A stretch of DNA of 64,000 nt from Trebonia kvetii. GTDB taxonomy: Bacteria > Actinomycetota > Actinomycetes > Streptosporangiales > Streptosporangiaceae. The DNA lies in the NCBI RefSeq assembly GCF_007827045.1, contig NZ_RPFW01000001.1:1340519-1404518 (forward strand), read 5' to 3'. Every line of letters begins with the position of its first letter. Position 1 is the first letter of the stretch. The position numbers and the translations under genes were made by a program. Positions 39,870-49,127 of the stretch are shown here, one piece after another. Under the pieces are notes generated by a model, which was not told where the DNA came from, made no database searches, and worked only from the letters and a program-made list of their open reading frames with translations.

Positions 39870-41450
39870 TCAGCGGCCGTCCGCGGGCGCGGCCCCCCTA
39901 GTGATGTTCCGGGAGGCGGGCGACTGCGCCGGGACGGAGGCGCGCGCGGTGAGCGGCGTCTCGGCGGTGCCTGAAGCTGTGCCGGGAACCGTGTCGTCAA
40001 GGCCTGCAAGCGCCTCGTCAATCGTCAGCTCTCCGGTGCGCCGCGGCCGCAGGGTGACGTAGCTGAGCACGACGCCGGCGGCGAGCAGGCCGATCGTCAG
40101 CCACAGGCCCGAGTGGTAGCCGTCGATGAAGGCCTGCGCCTGGCTGACGCCCGACCGGAGCGAGCTTGACTCGCTCGACCTGAGTACCGCGCCGATGACC
40201 GTCACGCCGAGCAGGCCCGCGACTTCACGGGAGGCGTTGAGCAGCGCGGAGGCCATGCCCGCCTGCGCAGTGGGCGCGCCGCCGAGCACCGCGTTGGCGA
40301 GCGGCACGTTCATCAGGCCAGCGCCGAGGCCGAACAGCACGAACCCTGGCAGCAGCGCGTTGAACGTGGCGCCGGCGCCCAGCTGGGCGAACAGCACTAG
40401 GCCGACGGTCATGATCGCCATGCCGAGCGCCACGGTGCGGTGCTCGCCGATGATCGCGGTGACGCGCGGCGAGAGGGTCGCGGCGATGGCCAGGCACAGC
40501 GCCATCGGCACGAACGCCATGCCCGCCTTGGTCGGCGAGAAGCCGAGGTTGGCCTGCAGGTACAGCGATGTGAAGAAGTAGATGCCGAGCACGCCGAACG
40601 ACCAGATCATCATCGTGCCGAGACCGCCGCTGAAGGCAGCGGACCGGAAGATGGGCAGCGGGATCATCGGGTGCGCGCTGCGCGACTCGATCGCGAGGAA
40701 GACCGCCGCCGCGACGGCCGCGACCGCGAACGAGCCGACGATCAGCGGCGAGGTCCAGCCCCTGTCGCCGCCCTCGATCAGCGCGTAGGTCAGTGAGAAC
40801 AGCGCGACCGCGGAGGTGATCAGGCCCGGAATGTCGAGCATCGCGCGGACCCGGCCAGCGGGCGCGCCGTCTTCCGCCACCCTGCCGTGCGACTCGCTGA
40901 CGAACGGCAGCGCGATCGCGATGGTGACCGCGCCAAGCGGCACGTTGATCAGGAAGATCCAGCCCCAGTGCAGGTGCTGGCTGATCAGCCCGCCGATCGC
41001 CGGGCCAAGCGCGAGCCCGAGTGCGCCCACCGCGCTCCAGATGCCGATCGCCGCGGTGCGCTCGCGTGCGTTGGTGAACGTCGCGGCGATGATCGCGAGG
41101 CTGGCCGGCATCACGAGCGCGGCGCCGAGGCCCTGGACCGCCCGCGCGGCGATCAGCACGCCCGCGCTTCCCGCCAGGCCCGCGGCGAGCGAGGAGAGGG
41201 TGAAGATGGTCAGGCCGATCAGGAACATCCGGCGCCTGCCGAAGACGTCGGCCACCCGGCCGCCGACCAGCAGCAGGCCGCCAAGGACAAGCAGGTAGCT
41301 GCTGACGATCCACTCAAGCCCGCTCACCGAAAGGTGCAGGCTGCGCTCGATCGTCGGGAGCGCCACGTTGACCACGTTGTTGTCTAGATAACTCATCAAG
41401 GTGGCGAGGCTGACCGCGGTCAGCGCCCACCATCGTGCCCGTCCGGCCAT
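39870..41450 (-). CDS. MFS drug/proton antiporter (EmrB/QacA type)
   Basis: A 526-residue exporter of the 14-helix DHA2 group. It has motif A GRVADVFGRRRMFLIG, the motif NVALPTIERSLHLS...WIVSSYLL in the first helices, GPAIGGLISQHLHWGWIFLINVPLG (motif C-like), and a polar C-terminal tail. It probably exports a toxic or antibiotic-like compound using the proton gradient. The ATG at 41450 has GGGAAGGG eight bases upstream and is preferred over in-frame starts at 41474 and 41534. It is divergent from a TetR gene, the classic exporter-repressor arrangement. Confidence 0.92.
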   Translation of the reverse strand: MAGRARWWALTAVSLATLMSYLDNNVVNVALPTIERSLHLSVSGLEWIVSSYLLVLGGLLLVGGRVADVFGRRRMFLIGLTIFTLSSLAAGLAGSAGVLIAARAVQGLGAALVMPASLAIIAATFTNARERTAAIGIWSAVGALGLALGPAIGGLISQHLHWGWIFLINVPLGAVTIAIALPFVSESHGRVAEDGAPAGRVRAMLDIPGLITSAVALFSLTYALIEGGDRGWTSPLIVGSFAVAAVAAAVFLAIESRSAHPMIPLPIFRSAAFSGGLGTMMIWSFGVLGIYFFTSLYLQANLGFSPTKAGMAFVPMALCLAIAATLSPRVTAIIGEHRTVALGMAIMTVGLVLFAQLGAGATFNALLPGFVLFGLGAGLMNVPLANAVLGGAPTAQAGMASALLNASREVAGLLGVTVIGAVLRSSESSSLRSGVSQAQAFIDGYHSGLWLTIGLLAAGVVLSYVTLRPRRTGELTIDEALAGLDDTVPGTASGTAETPLTARASVPAQSPASRNITRGAAPADGR

Positions 41451-41475
41451 CGCTTCGGCCCTTCCCTCGTTCATA

Positions 41476-41559
41476 TACGACGTACCTGTAAGCCGTACCT
41501 GTATGGCGTTCTTATACGCCGTACATGTGCTCATTGCCGATCCTGCCTTGTACGCCGTA
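41476..41559. promoter_or_regulatory. three TACG-N-CGTA operators between the MFS and TetR genes
   Basis: Perfect 9-bp palindromes TACG-N-CGTA stand at 41476-41484, 41515-41523 and 41551-41559, with a partial copy at 41494-41497. The last overlaps the -10 TATAGT (41558-41563) of the TetR promoter (TTGCCG at 41534, 18-bp spacer), whose GTG start is six bases downstream of the -10, so the mRNA is probably leaderless. The TetR protein would repress both genes. Confidence 0.7.
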
Positions 41560-41569
41560 TAGTTGTCAA

Positions 41570-42310
41570 GTGACTTCTTCCAGGCAGCCGGCGCGAGTAG
41601 CCGGCACGGTAGGCGACCAGCCGCCGGACGAGGGCGAGCGTGTTCGCCTGACCAGGGCCGCCGTGGTCGACCGCGCGCTGGCGCTCGCCGACGCGTCGGG
41701 CCTGGAGTCGCTGACGATCCGCAAGCTCGCCACCGAGCTCGGCGTGACGCCGATGGCGCTGTACTGGCACTTCCGCGGCAAGGACGAACTGCTCGAGGGC
41801 CTCGCCGAGCGCGTCTGGAGCGAGATCGACATCGCCGCCATCGACCGCACGGCGCCGTGGACGGATCAGCTGCGCGGGCTGCTCGTCTCGCTGCTCACCG
41901 TGCTGCGCGCGCACCCGGCCGCGGCGCAATTGCTCGCCAGCTCGGAGAAGCTGAACAACGAGTCCGCGCTTAATGCCACCGAGTTCACGCTGGACATCCT
42001 GCGCACCGCCGGATTCAGCCCGCTTGACGCGAGCGCGATCGCCCGCTCCGCGCTGTGGACCGGCCTGATGCTGGTGATGAGCGAGCCGGGCATCGAGCTG
42101 ATCGACGAGGCGGCGCGGACCGAGCTGCAGCGCAAGAAGCAGGTGACGCTTGCCATGCTGCCGCCTGCCAGGTACCCGCGGCTCGTCGAGTGCGCCATCC
42201 CGATGACCGCGTGCGACGATCCCGAGCTGCACTACCAGTTCGGCGTGGAAATGTTCATGGCCGGCGTGACGTCGCTCGCCGCCATCCGGGCCGCGCAGCA
42301 GGCGGAATAG
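41570..42310 (+). CDS. TetR-family repressor of the exporter
   Basis: A 246-residue TetR regulator starting at GTG 41570: DNA-binding domain about 24-75 (RLTRAAVVDRALALADASGLESLTIRKLATELGVTPMALYWHFRGKDELLEGLAERV) and a TetR_C ligand domain. The domain order fits TetR proteins that sense exported drugs. The promoter with three palindromes and the divergent MFS gene make it the likely local repressor. An upstream frame start (41525) would include the operators. Confidence 0.92.
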   Translation: MTSSRQPARVAGTVGDQPPDEGERVRLTRAAVVDRALALADASGLESLTIRKLATELGVTPMALYWHFRGKDELLEGLAERVWSEIDIAAIDRTAPWTDQLRGLLVSLLTVLRAHPAAAQLLASSEKLNNESALNATEFTLDILRTAGFSPLDASAIARSALWTGLMLVMSEPGIELIDEAARTELQRKKQVTLAMLPPARYPRLVECAIPMTACDDPELHYQFGVEMFMAGVTSLAAIRAAQQAE

Positions 42311-42462
42311 CGGCGCACCCGGCAGGACAGCGGCGAGCACGCCGACGGCGAGACAGCGCCTTCCGGTCCTGAGTGACGTACCTGCCCGCCCGCTGCCGCA
42401 GGCGGGCGAAATGCACCCCGGCCTGCCCGTTTGGGTCCATGCGGCGATGGTAGTTTTCGCTC

Positions 42463-45400
42463 ATGCGGAACCTCAGCAGTGCCCACCTTGCCTTTCCCGG
42501 AGACGGGGAGATGGCGCGGCGGATGAGGGACTACTCCTGGGGACCGCAGGCGCTCGGCGACCCGCGGGACTGGCCGGCAAGCCTGCGCACCGCCTGCCGG
42601 ATCTGCCTCACCTCGCGCTTCCCGATGATCGTCTGGTGGGGCCCCGAGCTGCGGTTCCTCTACAACGACGCCTACATGCCACTGCTCGGCGACAAGCACC
42701 CGGCCCTCGGCCTGCCCGGGCGCGAGGTGTGGAGCGAGATCTGGGACACGATCGGACCGATGCTCGACTCGGTGCTGAGCAGCGGTCAGGCCACCTGGTC
42801 GGAGGACCTGCTGCTGCCCATGCGCCGGCACGGGTACTGGGAAGAGACGTACTGGACGTACTCCTACAGTCCGCTGCACGACGACGACGGCGCCGTCCGC
42901 GGCGTCTTCACGGCGGTTACCGAGAGCACCGAGCAGGTGGTGGGCCGGCACCGTCTGGCCGTGCTGCAGAACCTCGGTGCGCAGGCCGGGCGCGGGCGCG
43001 GCGTCGCCGAAGTCTGCGAGGTGGTGACCGAGATCCTGTCCCGTGCCGGGCAGGTCGTGCCGTACGCCGCGATCTACCTGCGTGCAGCCGACGGGACCCG
43101 AGACGTTGCCGAAGCCACGCTGGCCGCGAGCACCATGCCGGGACCCGCGCCCGGCTGGCCGGCCGTCGAGGTGCTGCACGGCGGGCGGCCGGTGGTGCTC
43201 CGCGACGTGGCGGCCCGGTTCGGAGGGCTGCCGTCCGGCGGCTGGCGCGACCCGCCCGCCGAGGCGATGGTGCTGCCGCTACCGGGCGACGCCGGCGGCG
43301 AGCCGGTCGGCGCGATGGTGCTCGCGGCCAGTGCGGGCCGCACGCTCGACGCGGCCTACCAGGACTTCCTCGGCCTGGTCGCGCGGCAGTCGGCGGCCCT
43401 TGTCAACGGGGCGATCGCCTACCAGGCGCAACTGCGCAGGGCGGAGGAACTCGCCGTGCTCGACCGGGCCAAGACGACGTTCTTCTCCAACATCAGCCAC
43501 GAGTTCCGCACCCCGCTCACCCTGATCATGGGCCCGGTCGAAGAACTGCGCCGCCGCCTCGGCCCGGCGGACGACGCCGCTCGCTCGGAACTCGACGTGA
43601 TCCACCGCAACGGCCTGCGGCTCGGGAAGCTGGTCAACTCGCTGCTTGACTTCTCCAGGATCGAGGCCGGCCGGATGCGGGCCAGCTACGAGCCGACCGA
43701 CCTGAGCGCCTTCACGGCCGAGCTTGCCAGCGTCTTCCGCTCGGCCATCGAACGGGCCGGCCTGCGCTACGAGGTGGACTGCCCGGCGCTCAGCGCACCG
43801 GTCTACGTCGACAGGGAAATGTGGGAGAAGATCGTTCTCAACCTGCTCAGCAACGCGCTCAAGTTCACCTTCGACGGCGGCATTACGGTCACGCTCGGCG
43901 AGAAGGACGGGCAGGCGGTGCTGCGGGTGGCGGACACCGGGACCGGGATTCCCCAGGCCGAGCTGCCACAGCTGTTCGACCGCTTCCACCGCGTGCAGAA
44001 CGTGCGGGCGCGGTCCAACGAGGGCAGCGGCATCGGCCTGGCGCTGGTCCGGGAGCTCGTCGGGCTGCACCGGGGGACGATCGACGCGGAAAGCAGCGAG
44101 CACGAGGGCACCGCCTTCACCGTGCGCCTTCCGTTCACCCACCCGCCGGCGGGCGACGCAGGCGCGGCAGGCGACGCGGGCGCGGATGTCGCCGGCGGGC
44201 CGGACGACGCTGACGCCGAGGCCGGCGTGGCGGCGAGCGGCCGGCCGCTGTTTGTCGTGTCCGCCGACCCGTACGTGCAGGAGGCGATGCGCTGGCTGCC
44301 GCCGGCCGACGACCAGGCGCAGAACGACCCGTCCGGCGCCGCCACGGCGGGCGCGCTGCCCGGCGCGCGGGCAGCGGCGCGGACGCCGTCCGAGGGCCCA
44401 CGGGTGCTGCTCGCCGACGACAACGCAGACATGCGCGAGTACCTGGAGCGGCTGCTGCGGCCCCATTACCTGGTGAGCACGGTCACCGACGGCCGCGCCG
44501 CCCTGGACGCCGCGCGGGTGCGGCCGCCCGATCTGGTCATCAGCGACGTGATGATGCCTCGGCTCGACGGCCTCGGGCTTGTCGCCGCGCTGCGAGCCGA
44601 TCCCCGTACGGCCGACGTGCCGGTGCTGCTGCTCTCGGCGCGAGCCGGCCAGGATGCGGCGATCGAGGGTCTCGACGCCGGGGCCGACGACTACCTGGTA
44701 AAGCCGTTCTCCGCCGCCGAGCTGCTCGCCAGGGTCCGGGCAAGCGTGCAGCTGTCCCGGATGCGCAGCCAGCACGCACGGTGGCGGGCGGCGCTCATCG
44801 AGTCGCTGCACGAGGCCTTCTTCCTCAGCGGCCCGGACGGCGCCGTCCTTGAGATCAACTCGGCCTTCGCGGACATGCTCGGTTACGGCCCCGAGGGGCT
44901 GCCTTACCCGGCACCGCACCCGTGGTGGCCAGATGCGGAATCCGGCCCGGACGACCGCCGGATGGCCGAGGAGGCCTACCGGGACACCAGGGAGCGCGCG
45001 GGCGGGAACTTCCACGTCCCCGTCAGGCACCGCGACGGTCGCCGGCTGTGGGTGGCGGGCAGCTTCAACGAGATCACCGACTCGGACAACGGGCGGCTCG
45101 TGGTGGGAACACTCCGCGATGTGACCGCCGAACACTACGTCATCCAGCGACAAAGCGCCCTCGCCTCGCTCGGTCAGGTGCTGACGCGTGCCCACAACAT
45201 GGCCGACACGCTGCGCGAGGCGCTCGGTGAACTGCACCGGCTATGGCACGCCAGGCGCGTCGTCGCGGCCATCTGGACCGACGCGGCAGGGCCGTCGGTC
45301 ACCTTCAGCACCGCGGGCGACGAGTGGGAGAGCCTTGCCCCCGCGGTGCGCGAGCAGCTGGCCGGCCTGCGCGAGCGGGCGCCGCTCACGCCTGCGGCGG

Positions 45401-46653
45401 CAGGCGGCGGCGCGGGCGTGAGCCTCGAGCATCCCTCGGGCACGCTGACGATCTGGATCGACCTGGCCGACGGCAGGACGCTGACCATCGAGGATCAGAC
45501 GCTGCTCAGCCTGCTCTGCGGGCAGCTCGGCCAGGCGCTGAGCCGGGCGCACCAGACCGACCAGCAGCGCGAGACGGCGCTCGCGCTGCAGCGCTCCATC
45601 CTGGGCCCCGCGCAGCTTCCCGCGGGATTCAGCGCCAGGTACGAGCCCGCCACCCGCCCGCTCGAGGTGGGCGGCGACTGGCACGACATCATCGGGCTGC
45701 CCGACGGGCGGATCGCGATCGTGGTCGGCGACTGCGTCGGGCACGACCTCGGCGCCGCGACGGTGATGGGGCAGTTGCGCAGCGCCTGCCGTGCGCTGCT
45801 GCTCCAGGACGGGAGCCCGGGCCAGGTACTTGCCGCCATGGACCGGTTCGCGGCGTCCGTACCCGGCGCGGAGTGCACCACGATGTGCTGCGCCATCCTC
45901 GACCCGGCGACCGGGCGGGTCAGCTATTCGAGCGCCGGGCACCCGCCGGCTCTCGTTGTCCACCCGGACGGCCGCGTCGACCTTTTTGAGGAGGCCCGCT
46001 CGTTCCCGCTCGCCGCCGGGCCGACTCCCAGGCGCCGCGACGCGGGCTACCTGCTCGAACCGCGGTCGACCCTGCTGCTTTACACCGACGGCCTCGTGGA
46101 ACGGCGGGGCCGTCCGCTGACCGATGGCATATCCGAGGCCGGGATCGCGGTCATGAGCGGCGGCGAGGACTCACTCGAGGACCTCGCGACCAGGCTCATG
46201 ACCCGGCTCGCGCCTCCCGACGGATACGGGGACGACGTCGCCATGGTGCTCTACCGCCATCCAGCCCCGCTTGAGCTGAACTTTCCCGCGGAGATCGGCC
46301 AGCTCGGACCGGTGCGCACCCGGCTGCGGCAGTGGCTCGACGGCTGCGGCCTCGGCATCCGGCTGGCTCAGGACGCCCTGGTGGCGGCGGGAGAAGCGGT
46401 CGCCAACGCGATCGAGCACGGCCACCGCGAGCGCCCGGGCGGCGAAATCCGACTGCGTGCCTCCGTCACCGCGGGCACGCTCCGGATGACCGTGACCGAC
46501 AGCGGCCAGTGGCTGCCGCCGGCGCCCGCGCCGTTCCGCGGTAAGGGAATCCCGCTCATGCAGGCGTTCATGGACAGGGTTAGCATCGAGCCCGACGGGG
46601 CGGGCACGACCGTCATCATGGAGGCGAGGATCACCGGTGACCGCTCCTCTTGA
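42463..46653 (+). CDS. PAS-GAF-histidine kinase-receiver-PAS-GAF-PP2C-HATPase protein
   Basis: A 1396-residue signalling protein. Order: PAS (about 20-145, WWGPELRFLYNDAYM), GAF (160-310), HisKA with H346 (FFSNISHEFRTPL) and HATPase (NLLSNALKFTFDGG; about 450-560), receiver domain with D695 in VISDVMMP and K in YLVKPF (about 645-765), second PAS (770-880), GAF (900-1035), SpoIIE-type PP2C phosphatase (1044-1260; EVGGDWHDI, VGDCVGHDLGAATVMGQLR, YTDGLVERRG) and RsbW-like ATPase (1270-1390; GEAVANAIEHGH, VTDSGQWLPP). It therefore joins a phosphorelay sensor with both arms of a partner-switch that controls a STAS protein. GTG/ATG 42463. The STAS gene overlaps its end. Confidence 0.92.
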   Translation: MRNLSSAHLAFPGDGEMARRMRDYSWGPQALGDPRDWPASLRTACRICLTSRFPMIVWWGPELRFLYNDAYMPLLGDKHPALGLPGREVWSEIWDTIGPMLDSVLSSGQATWSEDLLLPMRRHGYWEETYWTYSYSPLHDDDGAVRGVFTAVTESTEQVVGRHRLAVLQNLGAQAGRGRGVAEVCEVVTEILSRAGQVVPYAAIYLRAADGTRDVAEATLAASTMPGPAPGWPAVEVLHGGRPVVLRDVAARFGGLPSGGWRDPPAEAMVLPLPGDAGGEPVGAMVLAASAGRTLDAAYQDFLGLVARQSAALVNGAIAYQAQLRRAEELAVLDRAKTTFFSNISHEFRTPLTLIMGPVEELRRRLGPADDAARSELDVIHRNGLRLGKLVNSLLDFSRIEAGRMRASYEPTDLSAFTAELASVFRSAIERAGLRYEVDCPALSAPVYVDREMWEKIVLNLLSNALKFTFDGGITVTLGEKDGQAVLRVADTGTGIPQAELPQLFDRFHRVQNVRARSNEGSGIGLALVRELVGLHRGTIDAESSEHEGTAFTVRLPFTHPPAGDAGAAGDAGADVAGGPDDADAEAGVAASGRPLFVVSADPYVQEAMRWLPPADDQAQNDPSGAATAGALPGARAAARTPSEGPRVLLADDNADMREYLERLLRPHYLVSTVTDGRAALDAARVRPPDLVISDVMMPRLDGLGLVAALRADPRTADVPVLLLSARAGQDAAIEGLDAGADDYLVKPFSAAELLARVRASVQLSRMRSQHARWRAALIESLHEAFFLSGPDGAVLEINSAFADMLGYGPEGLPYPAPHPWWPDAESGPDDRRMAEEAYRDTRERAGGNFHVPVRHRDGRRLWVAGSFNEITDSDNGRLVVGTLRDVTAEHYVIQRQSALASLGQVLTRAHNMADTLREALGELHRLWHARRVVAAIWTDAAGPSVTFSTAGDEWESLAPAVREQLAGLRERAPLTPAAAGGGAGVSLEHPSGTLTIWIDLADGRTLTIEDQTLLSLLCGQLGQALSRAHQTDQQRETALALQRSILGPAQLPAGFSARYEPATRPLEVGGDWHDIIGLPDGRIAIVVGDCVGHDLGAATVMGQLRSACRALLLQDGSPGQVLAAMDRFAASVPGAECTTMCCAILDPATGRVSYSSAGHPPALVVHPDGRVDLFEEARSFPLAAGPTPRRRDAGYLLEPRSTLLLYTDGLVERRGRPLTDGISEAGIAVMSGGEDSLEDLATRLMTRLAPPDGYGDDVAMVLYRHPAPLELNFPAEIGQLGPVRTRLRQWLDGCGLGIRLAQDALVAAGEAVANAIEHGHRERPGGEIRLRASVTAGTLRMTVTDSGQWLPPAPAPFRGKGIPLMQAFMDRVSIEPDGAGTTVIMEARITGDRSS

Positions 46654-46945
46654 GCTTTCCACCCGGCGGGACGACGCCGGCGCCACCGTGCTGGCCGCCG
46701 CGGGCGAGATCGACATGAGCAACGCCGCCAGCTTCGGCGCGGCGCTCGACGAGGCGGCCGCGGCGGTGCCGCCGATTGCGCGCGTCATCGTGGACCTGAC
46801 CGCGGTGAGCTACCTGGACAGCGCCGGCCTGACCGCGCTGCTCCCGCACGCGTCCCGTATCAAGATCATCGCCACCGGCATTCTCGCGCCGGTGCTCGCC
46901 ATCACCGGACTCGAGACGGTCACCACTGTGGTCCCCGCGCCGTAA
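46637..46945 (+). CDS. STAS-domain anti-sigma factor antagonist
   Basis: A 102-residue STAS protein whose GTG 46637 lies inside the end of the kinase gene (17-bp overlap). YLDSAGLTALL holds the phospho-acceptor S62. In partner-switching, the unphosphorylated antagonist binds the anti-sigma kinase; the RsbW-like domain in the gene before would phosphorylate it and the PP2C domain would remove the phosphate. So the pair should form a self-contained switch; its sigma factor is not in the window. Confidence 0.93.
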   Translation: MTAPLELSTRRDDAGATVLAAAGEIDMSNAASFGAALDEAAAAVPPIARVIVDLTAVSYLDSAGLTALLPHASRIKIIATGILAPVLAITGLETVTTVVPAP

Positions 46946-47064
46946 CAGCCACCCAACTGCCCCCTCGGCACCAGGCCGCGCGCCTGGTACCGTCGCCGTG
47001 AACGCCACGCGGGCGTAAGCGACCCGCGCAGGACAGCGCGACCGAGGCAGGCGGAAAGAGGCAG

Positions 47065-47817
47065 ATGGAATCACTGAAGGACCGGGTGGCCATCGTCACC
47101 GGTGCGAGCCGGGGCATCGGCCTTGGCGTCGCCGCGGAACTCGTCAGGCAGGGGGCGCGGGTGTGCGTCACCGCCCGCGGCGCCGAGACGCTCGCCGCGG
47201 CGGTGGCCGAGCTGGGCGGGCCAGAAGTCGCGATCGCGGTGCCCGGCAAGGCCGACGACGCCGCCCACCAGGCCGAAACGGTGGCCACGACCATCGAGAC
47301 GTTCGGCCGGCTTGACATGCTTGTCAACAACACCGGCATCAACCCCGTCTACGGCCCGGTCCTCGGCACCGACCCCGCTGCGGCCGCCAAGATCCTCGCG
47401 GTCAACGTGCTCGCGCCGCTTGCCTGGACCCGGCTGGCTGTCGACGCCTGGATGGGCGAGCACGGCGGCTCGGTCGTGAACGTCTCCTCCGTGGCCGGCC
47501 TGCGGCCGAGCCCTGGCATCGGCATGTACGGGATAAGCAAGGCCGCACTGATCCGGCTTACCACCGAACTCGCCGTCGAGCTCGGCCCGCGCGTCCGGGT
47601 CAACGCGATCGCGCCCGCCGTGGTGAAGACGAAGTTCGCCACCGCGCTGTACGAAGGCAAGGAGGAGAAGGTGGCCGCCGCCTACCCGCTCAAGCGCCTC
47701 GGGGTCCCCGAGGACATCGCGGGCGCGGTCGTCTTCCTGCTGTCCGACCAGGCCAGCTGGATCACCGGGCAGACCCTGGTACTGGACGGCGGCGTGACGC
47801 TGACCGGCGGCGTGTAG
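47065..47817 (+). CDS. SDR-family oxidoreductase
   Basis: A 250-residue classical SDR: TGASRGIG, NNTGIN, SSVAGL, YGISK and VNAIAPAVVKTKF, ending GQTLVLDGGVTLTGG. Start ATG 47065 follows AAAGAGGCAG. It looks like a FabG-type reductase of the SDR family used with acyl-CoA or aldehydes; no pathway partner is adjacent apart from the following small protein gene. Confidence 0.87.
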   Translation: MESLKDRVAIVTGASRGIGLGVAAELVRQGARVCVTARGAETLAAAVAELGGPEVAIAVPGKADDAAHQAETVATTIETFGRLDMLVNNTGINPVYGPVLGTDPAAAAKILAVNVLAPLAWTRLAVDAWMGEHGGSVVNVSSVAGLRPSPGIGMYGISKAALIRLTTELAVELGPRVRVNAIAPAVVKTKFATALYEGKEEKVAAAYPLKRLGVPEDIAGAVVFLLSDQASWITGQTLVLDGGVTLTGGV

Positions 47818-47889
47818 CCATTCGGCGTGTAGCCATGAGGGCTCCGGGTAGACGGCCGTTGTAGCCATACCAGCGGAAAGGAGTCCCTC

Positions 47890-48258
47890 ATGGCGACCGC
47901 CAAGCAGAAGGAAGCCGCCCGCCAGAACATCGCGAAGGCCAGGGAGGCACAGAGCGCCCGTGCGCACGGCAAGGACGTTCCGCGCCAGGGCCAGGGCATG
48001 AGCACCGCGGACAAGGACGACCTGAAGAACAGCGAGTTCGCCTTCCCCAAGGAGCGCAAGGAACCGCTGACCGACGCGAGGCACGTGCGCAACGCGATCG
48101 CGCGCTTCGACCAGGTCGAAGGGGTCAGCGACGCCGAGCGCGACCGGGCGTGGCAGCGGATCCTGGCCGCCGCGAAGCGCTACGACATCGAGGTGTCCGA
48201 GTCCTCATGGCGCGACCTGGCCAAGGGCGGCAAGGACCGCGGGGCTAAAGGCGGCTGA
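47890..48258 (+). CDS. small charged conserved protein (DUF6582-like)
   Basis: A 122-residue very basic and acidic protein: KEAARQNIAKAREAQSARAHGKDVPRQGQG at the N-terminus and KEPLTDARHVRNAIARFDQVEGVSDAERDRAWQRILAAAKRYDIEV in the second half. The second part resembles small proteins annotated as DUF6582. Function is unknown; a DNA- or protein-binding role may be guessed from charge only. GGAAAGGAG precedes ATG 47890. Its last 14 bp overlap the 3' end of the convergent VOC gene. Confidence 0.6.
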   Translation: MATAKQKEAARQNIAKAREAQSARAHGKDVPRQGQGMSTADKDDLKNSEFAFPKERKEPLTDARHVRNAIARFDQVEGVSDAERDRAWQRILAAAKRYDIEVSESSWRDLAKGGKDRGAKGG

Positions 48259-49021
48259 CGACGTTGAAGCGGGCGCCCATCGGGTCGGCCGCCGAGCCGA
48301 TCCTGCCGTACGGGGTGTCCTCGGGCTCCCGCAGGACGGTGCCACCCAGTTCGACGGCGGCCTGCAGGGCCTTGTCGGCGCTGTCCACCGACAGGTAGAC
48401 CTCCCAGCGCGGTCCCTCCCCCGCGGGCAGGTAGCCGCTCGCGTCCATGATGCCCGCGACCGGCTGCGGAGTGCCAGTCCCGTCGTCCTCGATCGCGGTC
48501 AGCCGGAATTCATCGGTGTCGCTGAGCACCTTCGGCTGCCAGCCGAGCGCGTCGCGGTAGAAGGCGACCGAGCCGGCGTGCTCCCTGGTGTGCAGCTCGA
48601 ACCAGGCGGGCGTGCCCGGCTTGCCCGTGCCGACAGGACCGAAGCCGGGGAACGTACCCGGCTGCCAGATCCCGATCCGCGCGCCCGACGGGTCTTCGAC
48701 TATCGCCTGGATGCCGAGGTCGGCGACGGGCATCGCGGGAACCCGGACGGCCCCGCCGTGCTCGGCGACCCGGGCGAGCGCGGTGTCGGCGTCGTCCTCG
48801 GTGAGGTAGGTGCCCCACACGTCGGCGATGCCCACGCCCGGTTGCGTCGGCATGCACCCGGCCGCCGGTGCACCGTCGGCAAAGAACATGAAGTACCCGC
48901 CGAACTCGTCCGAGGCCTCAGCAGCGGTCCAGCCGAGCACTCGCCCGTAGAACTCGCGCGCCCGCTCCGTGTCCGACGTCAGCAGGTCCATCCAGCACGG
49001 AACTCCGTTGGCCTGTGCCAT
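48245..49021 (-). CDS. VOC-family protein with two glyoxalase-like domains
   Basis: A 258-residue vicinal oxygen chelate protein with two tandem domains: about 1-120 (CWMDLLTSDTERAREFYGRVLGW...AIVEDPSGARIGIWQPG) and about 135-258 (WFELHTREHAGSVAFYRDALGW...AADPMGARFNVV). Metal-binding H/E positions are degraded in places, so catalysis is not certain. Such proteins are often hydroxylases, isomerases or resistance proteins. The ATG at 49021 has GGGAGGG upstream. It ends inside the neighbouring convergent gene. Confidence 0.85.
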   Translation of the reverse strand: MAQANGVPCWMDLLTSDTERAREFYGRVLGWTAAEASDEFGGYFMFFADGAPAAGCMPTQPGVGIADVWGTYLTEDDADTALARVAEHGGAVRVPAMPVADLGIQAIVEDPSGARIGIWQPGTFPGFGPVGTGKPGTPAWFELHTREHAGSVAFYRDALGWQPKVLSDTDEFRLTAIEDDGTGTPQPVAGIMDASGYLPAGEGPRWEVYLSVDSADKALQAAVELGGTVLREPEDTPYGRIGSAADPMGARFNVVSRL

Positions 49022-49127
49022 GATCCCTCCCCATTCGGGGGCCGGTTGCCCCGTCAGCAGGGAAGACCGCGCCCGCCGTGAAATCTCATCGTGATGCGGG
49101 AACCACGCAACCGTTCGGGGACGGAGG

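Noticed and set aside
43279-45237. 652-codon minus-strand frame over the hybrid kinase
   Set aside because: No motifs, low-complexity composition, opposite to a clear multi-domain gene.
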